This document shows positions 1 to 11,275 of a DNA stretch of 64,000 nt, piece after piece. The translations under genes were made by a program, and so were the position numbers. Positions within the stretch are counted from its first letter, which is position 1. Each line of letters begins with the position of its first letter. Under the pieces are notes generated by a model. The model did not search any database. It saw only the letters and a program-made list of their open reading frames with translations, and was not told the origin of the DNA. The DNA comes from Anniella stebbinsi (lineage: Eukaryota; Chordata; Lepidosauria; Squamata; Anniellidae). Location of the stretch: contig JARDYH010000007.1 in NCBI GenBank assembly GCA_029215795.1, positions 81,107,763 to 81,171,762 on the forward strand. Direction: 5' to 3'.

Positions 1-3000
1 TGTGGATTAAGCAATTGTCTTTACTTAGGCAAAGTTAAAATTCTCTTATAGTCAAACAACACCCAACATTAAAGGTGTATTTGCACTAAAACATTCATAT
101 TTTTTTAATAAATGCATCATTGCAGCTGATTGGGGGCTGGAAGGGGATAATAATGATCAGGACTGCGCCAAACAAGAAGGTGTTTAATCTTTTCCTCCTC
201 TGCTGTGGTCCCAACAAAAAACATTCCTCTCAGGTTGCTATTTGTATTGATAGGAAATTCCCATCAACACCTATGAGGTATTTTTTTCTCAGTGCAAGTA
301 ACAGCTTCAGGGGAGTTTTCATCAAACCACAGCAGGAAAGGAAAGGGTTACTGTGCCGCCACAGCCTCAAACACCAGGCCTAGACGAGCACACCCCTCTC
401 AGGCTAAGCACCACCACTTAAATACCTGAGGGAAGGGTAAAAGAAGCACCACTTTTCCCTTATAGCAGAGGGGAAAAGGGTGTTAAGGGTTTTGACTAAG
501 GTTCTCCTGTGAGTATGTTGGCTGAAAGTGTAATGATATGTGTTTCTTTATTAAACTTATAGAGCAGGTTACAAAGCCAAGCTGACACGTGGTTTGTGGT
601 AGCAAAAATAAAAGAAAATGTTTATTGTTATTAACGGTTCTTTCTTAGGGAGACTTAGGGAGACAGAAATATGGGGTATCGTCACGGTTACATTCCCCCA
701 TGCCTTTCCGCCACAAATCCAAAATTATCAGCCACCCAGCAACTGCAAAGATGCAATTACAGCACAATCATGTGCATATCTACTGAGAAAAAAGGCTCAT
801 TGAGTTCAATGGACTTCACTCCCAAGTAAGCATGCATATAATTCCAGCCTCAATGTCATGTATATTTTGAGCTTTACTATTGCCTAAAGAACTCAGTCTG
901 ACATGGATGAATCATACACACTATTATTTTATGTATTTTAAAAGTTTAGAAAACACTTAGAGGCACAAGTGGGACATGTAACAAATGCAGTGTGGAGTGT
1001 TCTTGTTCAGGGTTCTAGTTCAGAGTTCTTGTGTATGAATGATGCAGTTGAAGCTACATAAGGATCCACACTCAGAGAATGAGCTTGATATTAGCAGATA
1101 AAATTTGAAAAACACATGAAATAAAAGACAGAGCCCTATGCTGTGCAAAGTTAGACCCACTTGAGTCTACTGATGAATGAGAACTAGATTAATTCACATC
1201 CCTGAAATGATAAAAAGTGACAAATGAAAGCTAATTTAAACTTGTAAAACCAATGCCTGACAAAATATAACATATTTATTTGGCAAGGAAAACTTGGTTA
1301 ACACATTGCCAGATAGGCCTCCATGGAAACATGAACAAGACTATGCCTTGACATTCTATGGCTGGCAATTGGAACTGCTGGTTCACAGACAAAAGATTGA
1401 CATATATGTATCACCTCTCACTCTGTGGAGCTCCAAAACGTCCAAAGTTCTCTGGATTTGCTTTATTAAAAAAATACTGAGAGGGTGTTACAATTCAGTT
1501 ACTTCTACCAAACTAGTGCATTAGGACATTTAAGTAATTAGGTGAATGAATATCCATGCCACTATATTTACCTCTGCAAATTATCACCTACGACTCTTTT
1601 AACTAGAACTAATTTTAGAAACCAGTGTTGTTTAGACTGCTTCATGTGCTTATCTGATCACAAACAAATCCCTGACTGTGAGTCTTACAATTAATATATG
1701 CATCTAAAACAGAATATATGGCAGCTCAGTGGGGTGATATTTTAAAATTATTTTAATTTGTTTCTCCTTTCTATAATGAGTTAACTAATGTGAAGGTGAA
1801 ACAGTGAAGGGAGAAATAGTAACAGTACCATCTTATGAATGTCTGCACATAAATATAGGATTGCAGCCTAATTCTAAAGAGAGTTTTGCCTTTACAATCT
1901 AACATAACTGATAAGACTGTACTTTAGTTCTTAAGATCAGCCTGTACAATATCAAGGTAGTGTATACAATAGCTAGAATGAGGTTACCTGCTTTGTTTTC
2001 ACATGACTTAAGCAGGATTTGGAAACCGAGTCTACTGAGGTGAAAAAATAGCCTACTTATCCCACTGAGCCTCTTAAGCTCATCTTTCTTAGCCTACACA
2101 ACATTTTGTTCTACGTATTATTGATATAGCTATGGTTAGGTTTAATATGAAGTACTTTAAAAGTATGCCTGCTACGCAACATTCTAATCGAGTGATGTAG
2201 TGCTACAAAATCCACACAGCTGGACACAAAGGCCTTCCATATTAACTGTTGGAGGTTTGTAATTTTGCAAGTCAGGCAATTTTTTTAGAGACATAGAACT
2301 GCTGATACCGCAGCTCTAGGCTTGTTTCACTGTGGAATGACACCCCAAACACAGATTACTGGCTTTGAATGCAATCATGTGTTCATAAACCTCAAACTGT
2401 TTTAACTAATCTGAAGGACAATGAAGAATCTGGATCATTAATGATACATTTATCCTGATAGTATATCACAAATCAGCGGGAAACAATTGTTACAGGCAAC
2501 CAAGAAGTTCTACATAAGCTCCTTCAGTGTTCAACAGATAGGCTATTAACTTTCATTCTCTGTTTGTACCAAGTAGAAACATATTCTTTTCCATGAGAAT
2601 AAATTATTTGGAAAAGGAGATGGAATTGGGCTCTGAAGAAGCATGCCCTGTGGTGAATATGTTTAGAACCCAGTTCCTGCTATGCAACACACACAAATAC
2701 CCTTTCATTTGCTCCCTTTTACTGGTGAACGGGTCTTTGTGGGTAGGCTTTGAGGAAGAGTAACAGAGGGTGCTTATTCTTCATGTCCAACTCCTCCTCC
2801 TATTCCTTTTGGTGGACTGAACTTCTATTTGTTACAAAAGGATATTTGGGGCTCACAGGACCCACTTCAGAGGGTACACATTATCCCTTCCTACTCAGTC
2901 AACAAAACTGGCATGAAGGAAGTATGCACATGCAAACTGTAGCTGGGAGTGTTATTTCTCCATTGTGGTCTCTGTGCATCACACACTGTTTCTACACCTG

Positions 3001-3444
3001 AGTGGAATCTCATTCGGGAAACGTCTATAGCTATTGGTCCCTTTTGTTCTGCAAGGGTTCTTCTGCCCTGCCCTCCCTGACCCTATTTAGGTTCTTGGCA
3101 TATCTGCATGAGGTCACTGCACTTTACAAATATAGCGAGTGATACTTGCAACCACATTTTCCACTTGCCTTTTGAAATGGAAACAGAACCTTTTCATTTA
3201 ATTTTAAATGGAACCTCTCAATATATTAGCCTTAGAACCAAAGAAACTCTCTAATAGCTTGTAGCAGTTTGCTGCCACCATCATGTTTGTTAACACATCT
3301 TCATGTGTACATTGTAGTGATATGCAAATAGACGTGGGAACTTTCATATGGGTGCTGAGAGTTTTGTTTATCCTGAACAGACCTTTTTGTATTTAAGAAC
3401 AAATATGGCAGCAGCTCCATGCGCATCCCTAATGGGCTTATAGT

Positions 3445-3446
<2 letters not shown>

Positions 3447-3484
<38 letters not shown>
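3447..3484. repeat. (GT)n microsatellite
   Basis: About 19 uninterrupted GT units are followed by a short GA-rich tail. An apparent ORF with a poly-His-Thr stretch is a read-through of this repeat on the other strand. Confidence 0.95.
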
Positions 3485-3488
<4 letters not shown>

Positions 3489-4458
3489 AGAAAGAGAGAA
3501 CAGAGAACAAGAAAGCTGCAACATAACGTTTCCTGCTTATAAATGCAAGAAATAACCTTTTAGTACCAAAGGGAAAGTTTTCCTTTTCCACCAAAAAGCA
3601 TCACTGAAGGAAGACATTTTCCACTGGTCTCATCTGATTCAAGAATTTTACTACATTTTGGTTGGGCAATTGCTCAGAAACAAGTGAACAACTAAAATAA
3701 TGACTGAAATATATACCTTTGGAAACAGCAAAAAGGGCATGGAGAGAACGAAGGTAAGAGCTGTTATCCTTATTATGTTTCATCAGAGTACAGGAATAAA
3801 AAAATCTACCCAACGTTGGATTTCTGCACTTCATCACAACATCTAATTCACAGGTAAAGGAAATGGCTCTTATAATTGCCTTATTTGTGCACACTCCTTG
3901 GATCTTGAGTGGCATCTATTTCAGGGCAAATAGTTGTCAATTCCCCCGTTTAGGATAATTTTGATACAAAAGCTATCTATAAACTAAACATTAACTAAAG
4001 ATTGCCTCAAGATTGCCATGAGTGAAGACATTTTGATTGGCCATGTCATAGCCATTTTCAACTGCAGGTGTTCACCTCAAGAAGGCTATAGGGCCTCCCT
4101 AAGAAGCAAAAATATTCAGAAAGAAGAGCCATTACCTTGTTAACAATAATCTTTCCTACTCCACTTGCACTTAGTAATTAAATACACCTTGGGACAGCCA
4201 ACTGTAAAGACAGCCCTCGTTGACTGGATCAAAATCTCCAAATGGCATTAATTTCTGTAACACAGGTCATAGAACTACTCCTCAAAACTGTATTTATTTA
4301 TTTATTTAGGTTTTGTCCTATGGAGGGGGATGCTGTCCATGGTACTGACCTATCATAATTCCTTTCTGTGTACAGTACTATGCAGTTTCTGTAGTTTAGT
4401 GCCCTTCTATGTCAGAACATAAAGCAAACTTCTAACAGTGGCAAGTCAAATTAACAAA

Positions 4459-4797
4459 CAGGGTGTTGAAGCTCTTTCAGCCAGAGGGCCATATCACATT
4501 TTGTACACATACAGAGAAGCTCTCAATGGCCACATTCGAATGGTGGGTGGAGCCAAAGGTAAAACTGACTGAGTCAAAAATACAAGCATATTTTAGCTTA
4601 AAGCGTTTTCTGCCAGTAAGTATTAGGAGGCATTCCAGCCTTTTAAAATGGGGGGGGGGGGCATGCAAAGCCTAGGAAGCCACCAAACAATATGTGGTTG
4701 CGGAAGAGGGGCACGACCTTTAGGGAAACTCCATAGGGTTGGCCTGGGCCCGAGGCAAAATGGATTTGCCCTGTGGGCCTGAGGTTCAGAACCACTG
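4459..4797 (+). mobile_element. hAT-like MITE, copy 1
   Basis: The 339-bp element starts CAGGGTGTTGAAGC, and its right end, reverse-complemented, reads CAGTGGTTCTGAACCTC, so the termini are imperfect inverted repeats. It shares its length and interior (for example CATATTTTAGCTTAAAG) with 8404-8739. No transposase is present. hAT membership is inferred from the CAG.GGTG-type ends; no clear 8-bp target duplication was seen. Confidence 0.6.
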
Positions 4798-4966
4798 CTA
4801 TAGAAGTTTGTATTGCCTTTTATTTTATTTTAAACTGGATGAATTTCAATATTTTATCTCCGTTTCCCAATAGAATTATGTTTTTAGTTAAACCTTTACC
4901 ACACAATCCTAAGCAGAGCTACACTTTAACTTTGTTTGTTTTGTTTTGTTTTTGCACTTTTCTTAC

Positions 4967-5071
4967 CTTGGAGGTTGGGGTATCCCATATGGCCAATCCA
5001 AAATAATCTTCTTCTAAAAGGTTGAGGTGATCACATACTTTCTTAAGAAGATCCTGTCCTTTGGCATGTTT
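4967..5071 (-). CDS. EPB41: EPB41 coding exon, FERM F1 lobe (35 codons)
   Basis: This internal exon of protein 4.1R reads K-H-A-K-G-Q-D-L-L then VCDHLNLLEEDYFGL and ends TPTSK. That is the signature of the first FERM lobe in 4.1 proteins, and the AIWD stretch fits 4.1R better than 4.1G or 4.1B. On the minus strand a pyrimidine-rich acceptor ending TGTGTGCAG sits just above 5071, and the donor AAG|GTAAGA follows 4967. The 105-nt length is an exact multiple of three, phase 0 at both ends. It joins in frame to the exon at 7079-7321 (...SLD|KHAKGQ). The protein links spectrin-actin to membrane proteins; the FERM module binds transmembrane partners such as band 3 and glycophorin C (family knowledge). 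The next exon, expected to start with a WLD motif, was not found in 1-4966 and probably lies outside the window. Confidence 0.95.
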
Positions 5072-7078
5072 CTGCACACAAACACAAATATGTGATACCC
5101 TTATGGACATCTTTACCTTCTATATTCAGTGTTACACAGCCACAGGCTTACAGGAAATGTCTACCTTCTATTCCTATCTTGTACACTGACTCCAATGTCA
5201 CAATCCCTTTACTTTTTAGAAGTCTCATGTATATAAGAGGAATTAATAAGACAAATTCTATCATTAGGATGCTTCCCTTGGAGGCTTAAAAGGGACCTCA
5301 TACTGCTCAGGACAGAATTTAGGAATTCTGAGCAGTATTTGGTGGTGGTGGGGGGGTAAAAATGGCTGAGTTGAGGAAACTGCTGGGAGAAAGGGTTAAG
5401 CACCACTGGTTTTCTCTGCATGTGTACACACACACACACCCCTACCTTCTTTCCCTATTTAAAAAAACACAGGGTTGAGAACCTAATGTTTCCTTTAAAA
5501 AATAGTTCTGACTGGAGAGTCACCTCTTAACTCTTAACTTGGAAAGCAGGAAGTCCCCAAAACCCAGTTTGTATTTGTTTCCTATGAGGGAAAATAAGGA
5601 GTAGCTTGGTGGTGAGGAATTAAGTCAACAAACCCAATAACGGGCAGGTAAATTATGGCCTGTTTAACCCATCTGCATTTCTCTTTGTACATGTGACGCT
5701 GACTGAAAGCCAAACCAGTAGTTTCCTCTGGAGCCTCAAACACTTCAATCACTATAAGAACATTCACTGAGTCATGGACGGGCGAGAGGTCTTCTTTTTT
5801 GCTATGGTTTGTCTTTCTATGCTCCAGCAATCTTTATCCAAACAGATCCCAAACCAAAAGTGTATAAATAGCCACCGTATACCATCAGATCATTGTCTAC
5901 TCTGGCTAACAGCAGTTCTCCAGGTTATCAATCTGGGATCTTTTAATGAAAGATGCTAGGGATGGAACATGAGACCTTACGCAAGGTAAACTTATGGTTA
6001 TCACTGAACAATGGTCCCTCCCCATAGGAAGCGGTATTTACAAGTTTCCACTTCAGCGAGCAAAGCCAACACAAGTTCTATACTCTGCACACTGGATTAG
6101 ATTCTAAAAACTATAAAACACACACACACACTGCCACTGCTGTACTAGAGGCAGAAGCTAATCTTATGTGATAGTAAAAGTGTAAGTAGTGTTGTACATC
6201 GATCCATTGACCTAAATACAATAGGATCAGTTGAGGTAAGTGTTTGCTCAAGCAGCTATGGAAACCCAACCAGGACACTCATGTACACACAGATTTAATC
6301 AGGTTGTTTAAGGCATTAACAAGCTCAAAAAAGGTCTTTTTTATGATATAAATGTATTGTTTAACCTAAAATCATCCTGATAAAAATGAGATACTGAAGC
6401 ATATGGACACTCGATCCCTTTCATTTCTCTCGCTGAAAATATATATATTTTATTTCTTAATTATTATTAGTTTGCCCTCCTTATTCACCAAGATCCTATT
6501 TTATGCTGTAAATGTGCATGTGGAAACTGAAGGACACCGGCTTGCCCCTTTTTACCCTTGTATGTTGCACTTCGCAAACATACAGGGGTGCAGGAGGGAC
6601 AAACCTGTATTGAGACTCCTTCCCTATACAGATCCCTCAAGCCGCTGGATTTTGACAGTAACAGCTGTCAAAATCCAAGCAGTGAGAGCGATCATTAGGA
6701 TTAAATGGGGAAGTGTGTCTACTTTCATGAGAAGGAGTGGGGAGGAGGTGTGTGTGCCAATTGGGGGGTATGGGGGCTAGAGCATGGGAAACTCACAGAT
6801 AAGTGGGTAATTTTAAATCTTTTCAGTGTGGCTTGTTTGCGGAGAACAACCAATAATGAAAAATCTGTTCTGGATTCTGATGTCATGACAACCCAAGGTG
6901 ACAACCCATCGTGGTTTATTGTGTCATGTGAACCAGGTCAATTTTACAACAGGCATGTTCACTGCCATATGGATTGTGCCTGCAGTGGGGAGCAGAGGTG
7001 AGTTAACTGAAAGCCAGCATACTACGCTGGAATAAAACCAGACATGTAATATGTCTTCTCTAATACAAATACACTTAC
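5072..7078 (-). other. EPB41: EPB41 intron between the two FERM-start exons
   Basis: This is a 2.0-kb intron with consensus GT-AG ends. It holds a minus-strand tRNA-derived SINE remnant (about 5860-6016) and short CA runs near 5429 and 6119. Nothing else was recognised. Confidence 0.8.
5860..6016 (-). mobile_element. tRNA-Ala-derived SINE remnant
   Basis: Read on the minus strand it shows a degraded A box (GTTCAGTGATAA), a B-box-like TGTTCCATCCC, and the AGACAATGATCTGATGGTAT segment. It is the same family as 43124-43310 and 62698-63080, but older. Confidence 0.55.
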
Positions 7079-7321
7079 ATCCAGAGAACACTCAAAAATT
7101 GTGTCATCCAGCAAAGTAATCTTGCAGTGCATGCTGTTTCTGGATCTTCTTATTGTTTTCTGAGCACCTTTTAATTCTTTGTCTGCTTTTGCCTTGGTGT
7201 TCTCTTTTTTTCTGTCTGTATTGGAGCACTCCACCTCCTCTCCTTCTTCCTTAATTTCAAGATCTCTGTTCTCTGGATCTTGATCTTGATCCTGATCTTC
7301 TCTCCTATCTTCCTGAGCAGG
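7079..7321 (-). CDS. EPB41: EPB41 coding exon with headpiece end, AUG-2 and FERM start
   Basis: The exon has 81 codons, phase 0 on both sides. The acceptor TTTTCAG|CC lies just above 7321 and the donor GAT|GTAAGTG just below 7079. The first 60 or so residues are the acidic, lysine-rich end of the 4.1R headpiece (PAQED..., IKEEGEE, KADKELKGAQK). The last 18 or so (MHCKITLLDDTIFECSLD) open the FERM domain. The Met of MHCK is the counterpart of the internal start used for the 80-kDa red-cell isoform in mammals. A short GATCAR hexanucleotide run at about 7271-7300 encodes DQDQDQDP, which I do not recall in the mammalian protein, so it is probably a local repeat expansion. The exon follows 9030-9482 (...SAETQ|PAQED) in the minus-strand direction. 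Confidence 0.95.
7130..7132 (-). other. EPB41: EPB41 internal start codon (AUG-2)
   Basis: An in-frame ATG (Met215 counted from AUG-1) opens the MHCK motif, with A at -3. In mammals the equivalent Met (about residue 210) starts the 80-kDa erythroid isoform when the AUG-1 exon is spliced out. Its conservation suggests the same two-start layout in this animal. Use in vivo is inferred, not seen. Confidence 0.7.
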
Positions 7322-7399
7322 CTGAAAATTATAGAACAAAATTTAGCATTTTTTAATGAACATAATACTGCCTGATAGTATTTAACAATCACAGTACTA

Positions 7400-7980
7400 T
7401 ATTAGTCATATGATTGTCTTTTCCCATGTTTGAAAATGTACTCATGGTAGCAAAGTAAGCAACTTCTTAATGGATAGGAATTTGTATATCTTGGGAATCT
7501 TTTCTCCTATACAATTTCAAACTTCCTGTGATATATGCAGTCCCAGATCTTTCTCCCATTTATGCTGGTATGTTACTTCCTCTATGTCACATCTTTTTGA
7601 GTAGCAAATATATTTTACCAATCAATCCCTTATTAATTGTTGATTTAAAAAAATCCTCTATTTGACTTATGGGATCGTATTTCTGCATCAAAGTGCTAAT
7701 TGTACATCATCTGAAAGACTTTTTTAAAAAACTAGTCTTATCAGGGTACAATATTATGCTGAATGGCATAATATTCCCATTCTCTGTAGTCTCTTATTTA
7801 ATTTACGCCTTTCTTATGCCAGCTAGACATATCTCTGAAAATATTCCTGCTGTAAAATCTGTTCATTATAATAACAAGATGTAAATGGTGACAATCCAAT
7901 CATGATTTTCTAGGGCAAAAGCCAAAAAGATCTGTACCGTCTCTTGAGTTAAACAATTGGGTATTTGCATAATATTACTG
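7400..7980 (-). pseudogene. Possible L1-type LINE ORF2 remnant
   Basis: On the minus strand a short stretch reads T-Y-Q-H-K-W-E-K-D-L-G-L, which resembles the WEKDLG block near the end of L1 ORF2 proteins. Flanking frames are broken. The assignment rests on that block alone. Confidence 0.3.
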
Positions 7981-8403
7981 GCTATAAATAATATTTGATT
8001 ATAATAGCTTAAAATTGAATTTCATCTAATGTTACCTATTTTAGAATTTTGAGATTAGCCTAAAAACTGGTTCAAATGTCATGAAAAACCAGGAGCCAGC
8101 AAGCATGTTGTCTCCCAGCTGGCTGCCCACTGAGCTAAACATGATGTCTGAACTCAGAACTGTGAGCTATTAGAGGAGAAACAGCCCAGAGTTAGAACAC
8201 AAGGCTTGTTCTTGGATTAAACTCTAGGCTGTCTCTCCCCACAACAACCCACAATTCCATGTTTGGTCATTTTAATAAACACCCAGGGACGGAGTGTCTG
8301 CAGGGGAAGCCATTGGGCAATGTGAACTAGCATGCTCGCTCACTTTTGCTTCATTCACATGCAAATTGAGCGTAAATGTCCTTCTTTGTTGTACTAAATT
8401 AAG

Positions 8404-8739
8404 CAGGGGTGTTGAACCTCTATCAGCCCATAGACCCAATTCAATTTCAGAGAAGCTCTTGGAGGCCACCTTCCAGATGTGGGCATGACTAAAATACTAA
8501 AAATAACAGCATATTTTAGCTTAAAGTCCTTACTGCTAATACTTAAGCCTTAGGAGAGGCATTTCAACCCTTTAGAAAGGGGGGAACAGAAAAAACCTGG
8601 GAAATCACCAAACAGTCAATGTTGGGGGGCCAGGGATGGGGCTAGAAGGGGGCGTGGTTTTCTGGGGAATCGTAGAGGGCTGGATTGGGACCCTAGGAGG
8701 GCTGGATTGGGCCCATTGGCCTGAGTTTTTGCACTCCAG
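8404..8739 (+). mobile_element. hAT-like MITE, copy 2
   Basis: This is a second, same-strand copy of the 4459-4797 element: ends CAGGGGTGTTGAACC and GCACTCCAGC, with a shared core. A duplicated GCTGGATTGGG block near its right end is specific to this copy. Confidence 0.6.
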
Positions 8740-9029
8740 CTTTCAGTACTTTACTGATGAAGCCACCAAGTTTGATTTATGTTTGAATCTAGAACCTATC
8801 AGAATGTGTATCTTCACCTTTGGATTCCAAACTAAAGGTAAGACGCATTTCACAATTAAGAACTGTTTAAACAACCTCTTCACCAGTAAAATACTATCAC
8901 TACAGTTCTAGCTACACTTACTTGGGAATAAGTCCCATTAACGTTACATGCATAACTTTAGGATAAGAACCTTCTTAGATGTTGATTAACCAATTAGGTT
9001 GACAGAAAACTAGCTTGTGTCGTATTTAC

Positions 9030-9482
9030 CTGTGTTTCTGCACTGCTTAGAGAGTGAAGATCTAAAGATGGGTCAGTCCTGAGCTCAGGTTCAGGAGCTG
9101 CTATTGGGGCTTTCAGCAGAATCTCTTCATTGAGATCAACTCCTATATCTGTCTCTTTCTGGTCTCCTTCACCAAGTTCCTTTGTTTCTGCCTCGTTGCC
9201 TTCTTCCTCAGAGACCTGAGACTTGGGCCTCTTGAGAAATGATGAAAACAGGCGTGACAAGCCCCGACTTTCAGAAGCACGCTCTTTGTTCTTGCTCTGG
9301 TCCTCTCGTGTGGGCGTATCACCATTAGATGCTTTTGGCTTCTTCTTTGATTGATTATCCCCCTCAGTTGCTTTCTCCAAGGAAGGTTCCTGTGCTCCTG
9401 TTTCAGTAGCTACTTCCTCCTCTTTTGCTGGCTGCTGCTTAGGAGTCTCAGCCTCTGCCACTAAACTCTTTTCAGTTGTCAT
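9030..9482 (-). CDS. EPB41: EPB41 first coding exon, AUG-1 and N-terminal headpiece
   Basis: The exon has 151 codons from ATG at 9482-9480 to the donor ACACAG|GTAAATA after 9030, ending in phase 0. The N-terminus MTTEKSLVAEAE and the blocks ASNGDTPTREDQSKNKERAS and LKAPIAAPEPEL match the headpiece of the 135-kDa form of protein 4.1R as I know it from mammals. Residues 72-88 (SRGLSRLFSSFLKRPKS) correspond to the basic amphipathic segment reported in 4.1 headpieces as a calmodulin-binding site. The segment is rich in E, K and S and looks disordered. The start is chosen because the ATG has A at -3, is only 7 nt inside the exon, and begins the conserved MTTE motif shared by 4.1 paralogues. Skipping this exon, as in erythroid cells of mammals, would force use of AUG-2 in the next coding exon. 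Confidence 0.97.
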
Positions 9483-9502
9483 GATGTTTCTGTTGAGAGA
9501 AA
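9483..9502 (-). other. EPB41: EPB41 5' UTR end and splice acceptor before AUG-1
   Basis: On the minus strand a polypyrimidine stretch ending TTTCTCTCAACAG is followed by seven untranslated bases (AAACATC, 9489-9483) and then the ATG. The AG is the complement of CT at 9490-9491. This fixes the exon's 5' edge at 9489 and shows that at least one upstream non-coding exon must exist. Confidence 0.85.
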
Positions 9503-10599
9503 TGTGTAAGAAACTTAAACTGATGAAATGCTAAGTAAGCACAAGATTACTGCACAAAACTCCAAAGATTATCAGGGTGCTTCCCATGACAAAAAAAAAT
9601 TGTTGTTAATAATTACTTTTACAAACAAGTATAGCTATGCGTGTGGGTGCTTATTTTTAAGGTATATAAACATTCAGCTGTTTTTTTAAAAAAAATACAG
9701 GAAGTCTAGATACTATCACTCTCAATGAATTTGTAAAACTTGCAGTACTGGCCATGAACTTTAGCTGGTGACCACAGAAGAGTTCCATGGCAATGCTGAG
9801 GGTTTAGGAAGTTTCCTGACTTACTGACATAGCTCTGCCTATGCAACATAGCTTACGTTTATTAAGAAGTTGCTCACTGGATATAGATATTGTATGAAAA
9901 GCACAGCAACGTACTCTCACACTAAACTACCCCCCTATATTCTCATAAGACCACTCTTAACCAGTTTTGGTGTATTCTCAAACAATTAGTACTTTTCTTC
10001 AGCTACTTGGTTCCATTGCCATAAAGCTTTATGAATTGGCCATTAATTGGTTCCTCAATTAAAAAAGGAAACTGGAGAATAAAATCCATGATTTTTTTCC
10101 TTGAATGCAAGATTCTAAACATCAAAGTTTTAATGAGATCAATGAACATTGACACCTATAACTGCACATTCTCCTGCTTATAAGCAATACTAGTGGTTTT
10201 GAACTCTGTTCTCTGGAACCCTATGGTTCCTTTGAAGTTTATTAGGAGTACTTTAATGACAAATCAGTAATGATGGATAAGTTCTTCTGAAAGGTATTTC
10301 ATCCATCACTAGCACTCTTCTTCTGTAATGTGCAGTCCTAGGGGAAGTGTGTTCTTCAGTGCACTCTTAGCTCATGCAAGTCAAGGGTGAGGCATAATAG
10401 GTTTGGACAGCGACCTGTGGACTGGATGTGGGCTATGGCACCAGCACCATCACTGTGCAGTGCACGGGGGTTCCTCAGCAGACAAGCCCACACAGAAAGA
10501 ATTCCCTGAAGACAGAGTCCGGAGAACCACTCAGCTACATTGTCACATGTAGCAGAACAATCTTCCCCAACTTTTATTTTATTTCGTTTACCATTCTAC

Positions 10600-10770
10600 C
10601 CTTCCTCCATTGAGTTCAGAATGGCATCTATAGGATTTTCTCATTTTACCCTAACAATAAGTGTGTAACGTAGGTTAGGCTGGCCCACGATTACCCACTG
10701 AATTCTGTTGATGAGCAAACATTTGAACCAAAGCTTCCAAGTAAAACACTATCCAACACAGTAGTTCTGA
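10600..10770 (-). mobile_element. tRNA-SINE remnant (Sauria/MIR type)
   Basis: The reverse complement of the TTTACCCT...GTAACGTAGGTTAGGCTG region matches the conserved central part of squamate tRNA SINEs. Both ends are eroded. Confidence 0.4.
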
Positions 10771-10936
10771 TCTTGTCTACAGAAAAGTTTAGCGCAATAG
10801 TGTTTCTAGAAGTTAAGTGAAAAACGCACTTGCTTGACAAAACCATATATGCCTTTAAACTGTTTGACTTTGTCCATTCACACTGAAATGCTAAAACCTA
10901 ATGAACTGTGCAACTCTGTTCGTGTAAGGCTACTGC

Positions 10937-10939
<3 letters not shown>

Positions 10940-10969
<30 letters not shown>
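10940..10969. repeat. (GA)n microsatellite
   Basis: An uninterrupted GA run of about 15 units. Confidence 0.95.
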
Positions 10970-10972
<3 letters not shown>

Positions 10973-11074
10973 AAACTTCCATGTTTCTGTTAAGGGGGTA
11001 GCTAGTTCATAGAATCAGTAACACAAAGATTAGCATGGCTGCTGAGAAAGATTAGAGCCACATGTGAATTATAA

Positions 11075-11275
11075 TACTTATCATTTATATATACATTTCA
11101 AGTTCCCAGGGCTTCACACACACATTCACTCAGTAATCCTCACAACAGACCTGTAATATAGGTTAGTACTATTATCTCCATATTGCAGACGGAACACTGA
11201 GAAAAGAGTTCCTTACCCTAAGGGTACCTAGTGAGTTCATGCATGATTTGAATCGGGGATTTCTGGCTAGCCACA
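11075..11275 (-). mobile_element. MIR-type SINE
   Basis: It contains the complement of the MIR core: ACTCAGTAATCCTCACAACAG, TATTATCTCCATATTGCAGA and a tRNA-like GATTTGAATCGGGG end. The order and spacing fit an old MIR copy on the minus strand. Confidence 0.6.

Larger units (their letters stand above)
1..4966 (-). other. EPB41: EPB41 intron, leftmost part in window
   Basis: No further exon was found here. It contains a GT microsatellite (3447-3484), a MITE (4459-4797), a G run near 4652 and, at about 786-850, a fragment of the common squamate repeat that ends near CATGCAT. Nothing else was recognised in 1-780 or 900-3440. Confidence 0.6.
7322..9029 (-). other. EPB41: EPB41 intron between headpiece exons
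   Basis: This is a 1.7-kb intron with GT-AG ends and phase 0. It contains a possible L1-type LINE remnant (about 7400-7980) and a second copy of the MITE also seen at 4459 (8404-8739). Confidence 0.8.

Noticed and set aside
3301..3594. 97-codon minus-strand ORF with His-Thr repeats
   Set aside because: It is a read-through of the GT microsatellite.
4480..4500. Next EPB41 exon (expected to start with a WLD motif)
   Set aside because: A minus-strand TGG-CTG is present, but the following codons do not match the family and it lies inside a MITE.
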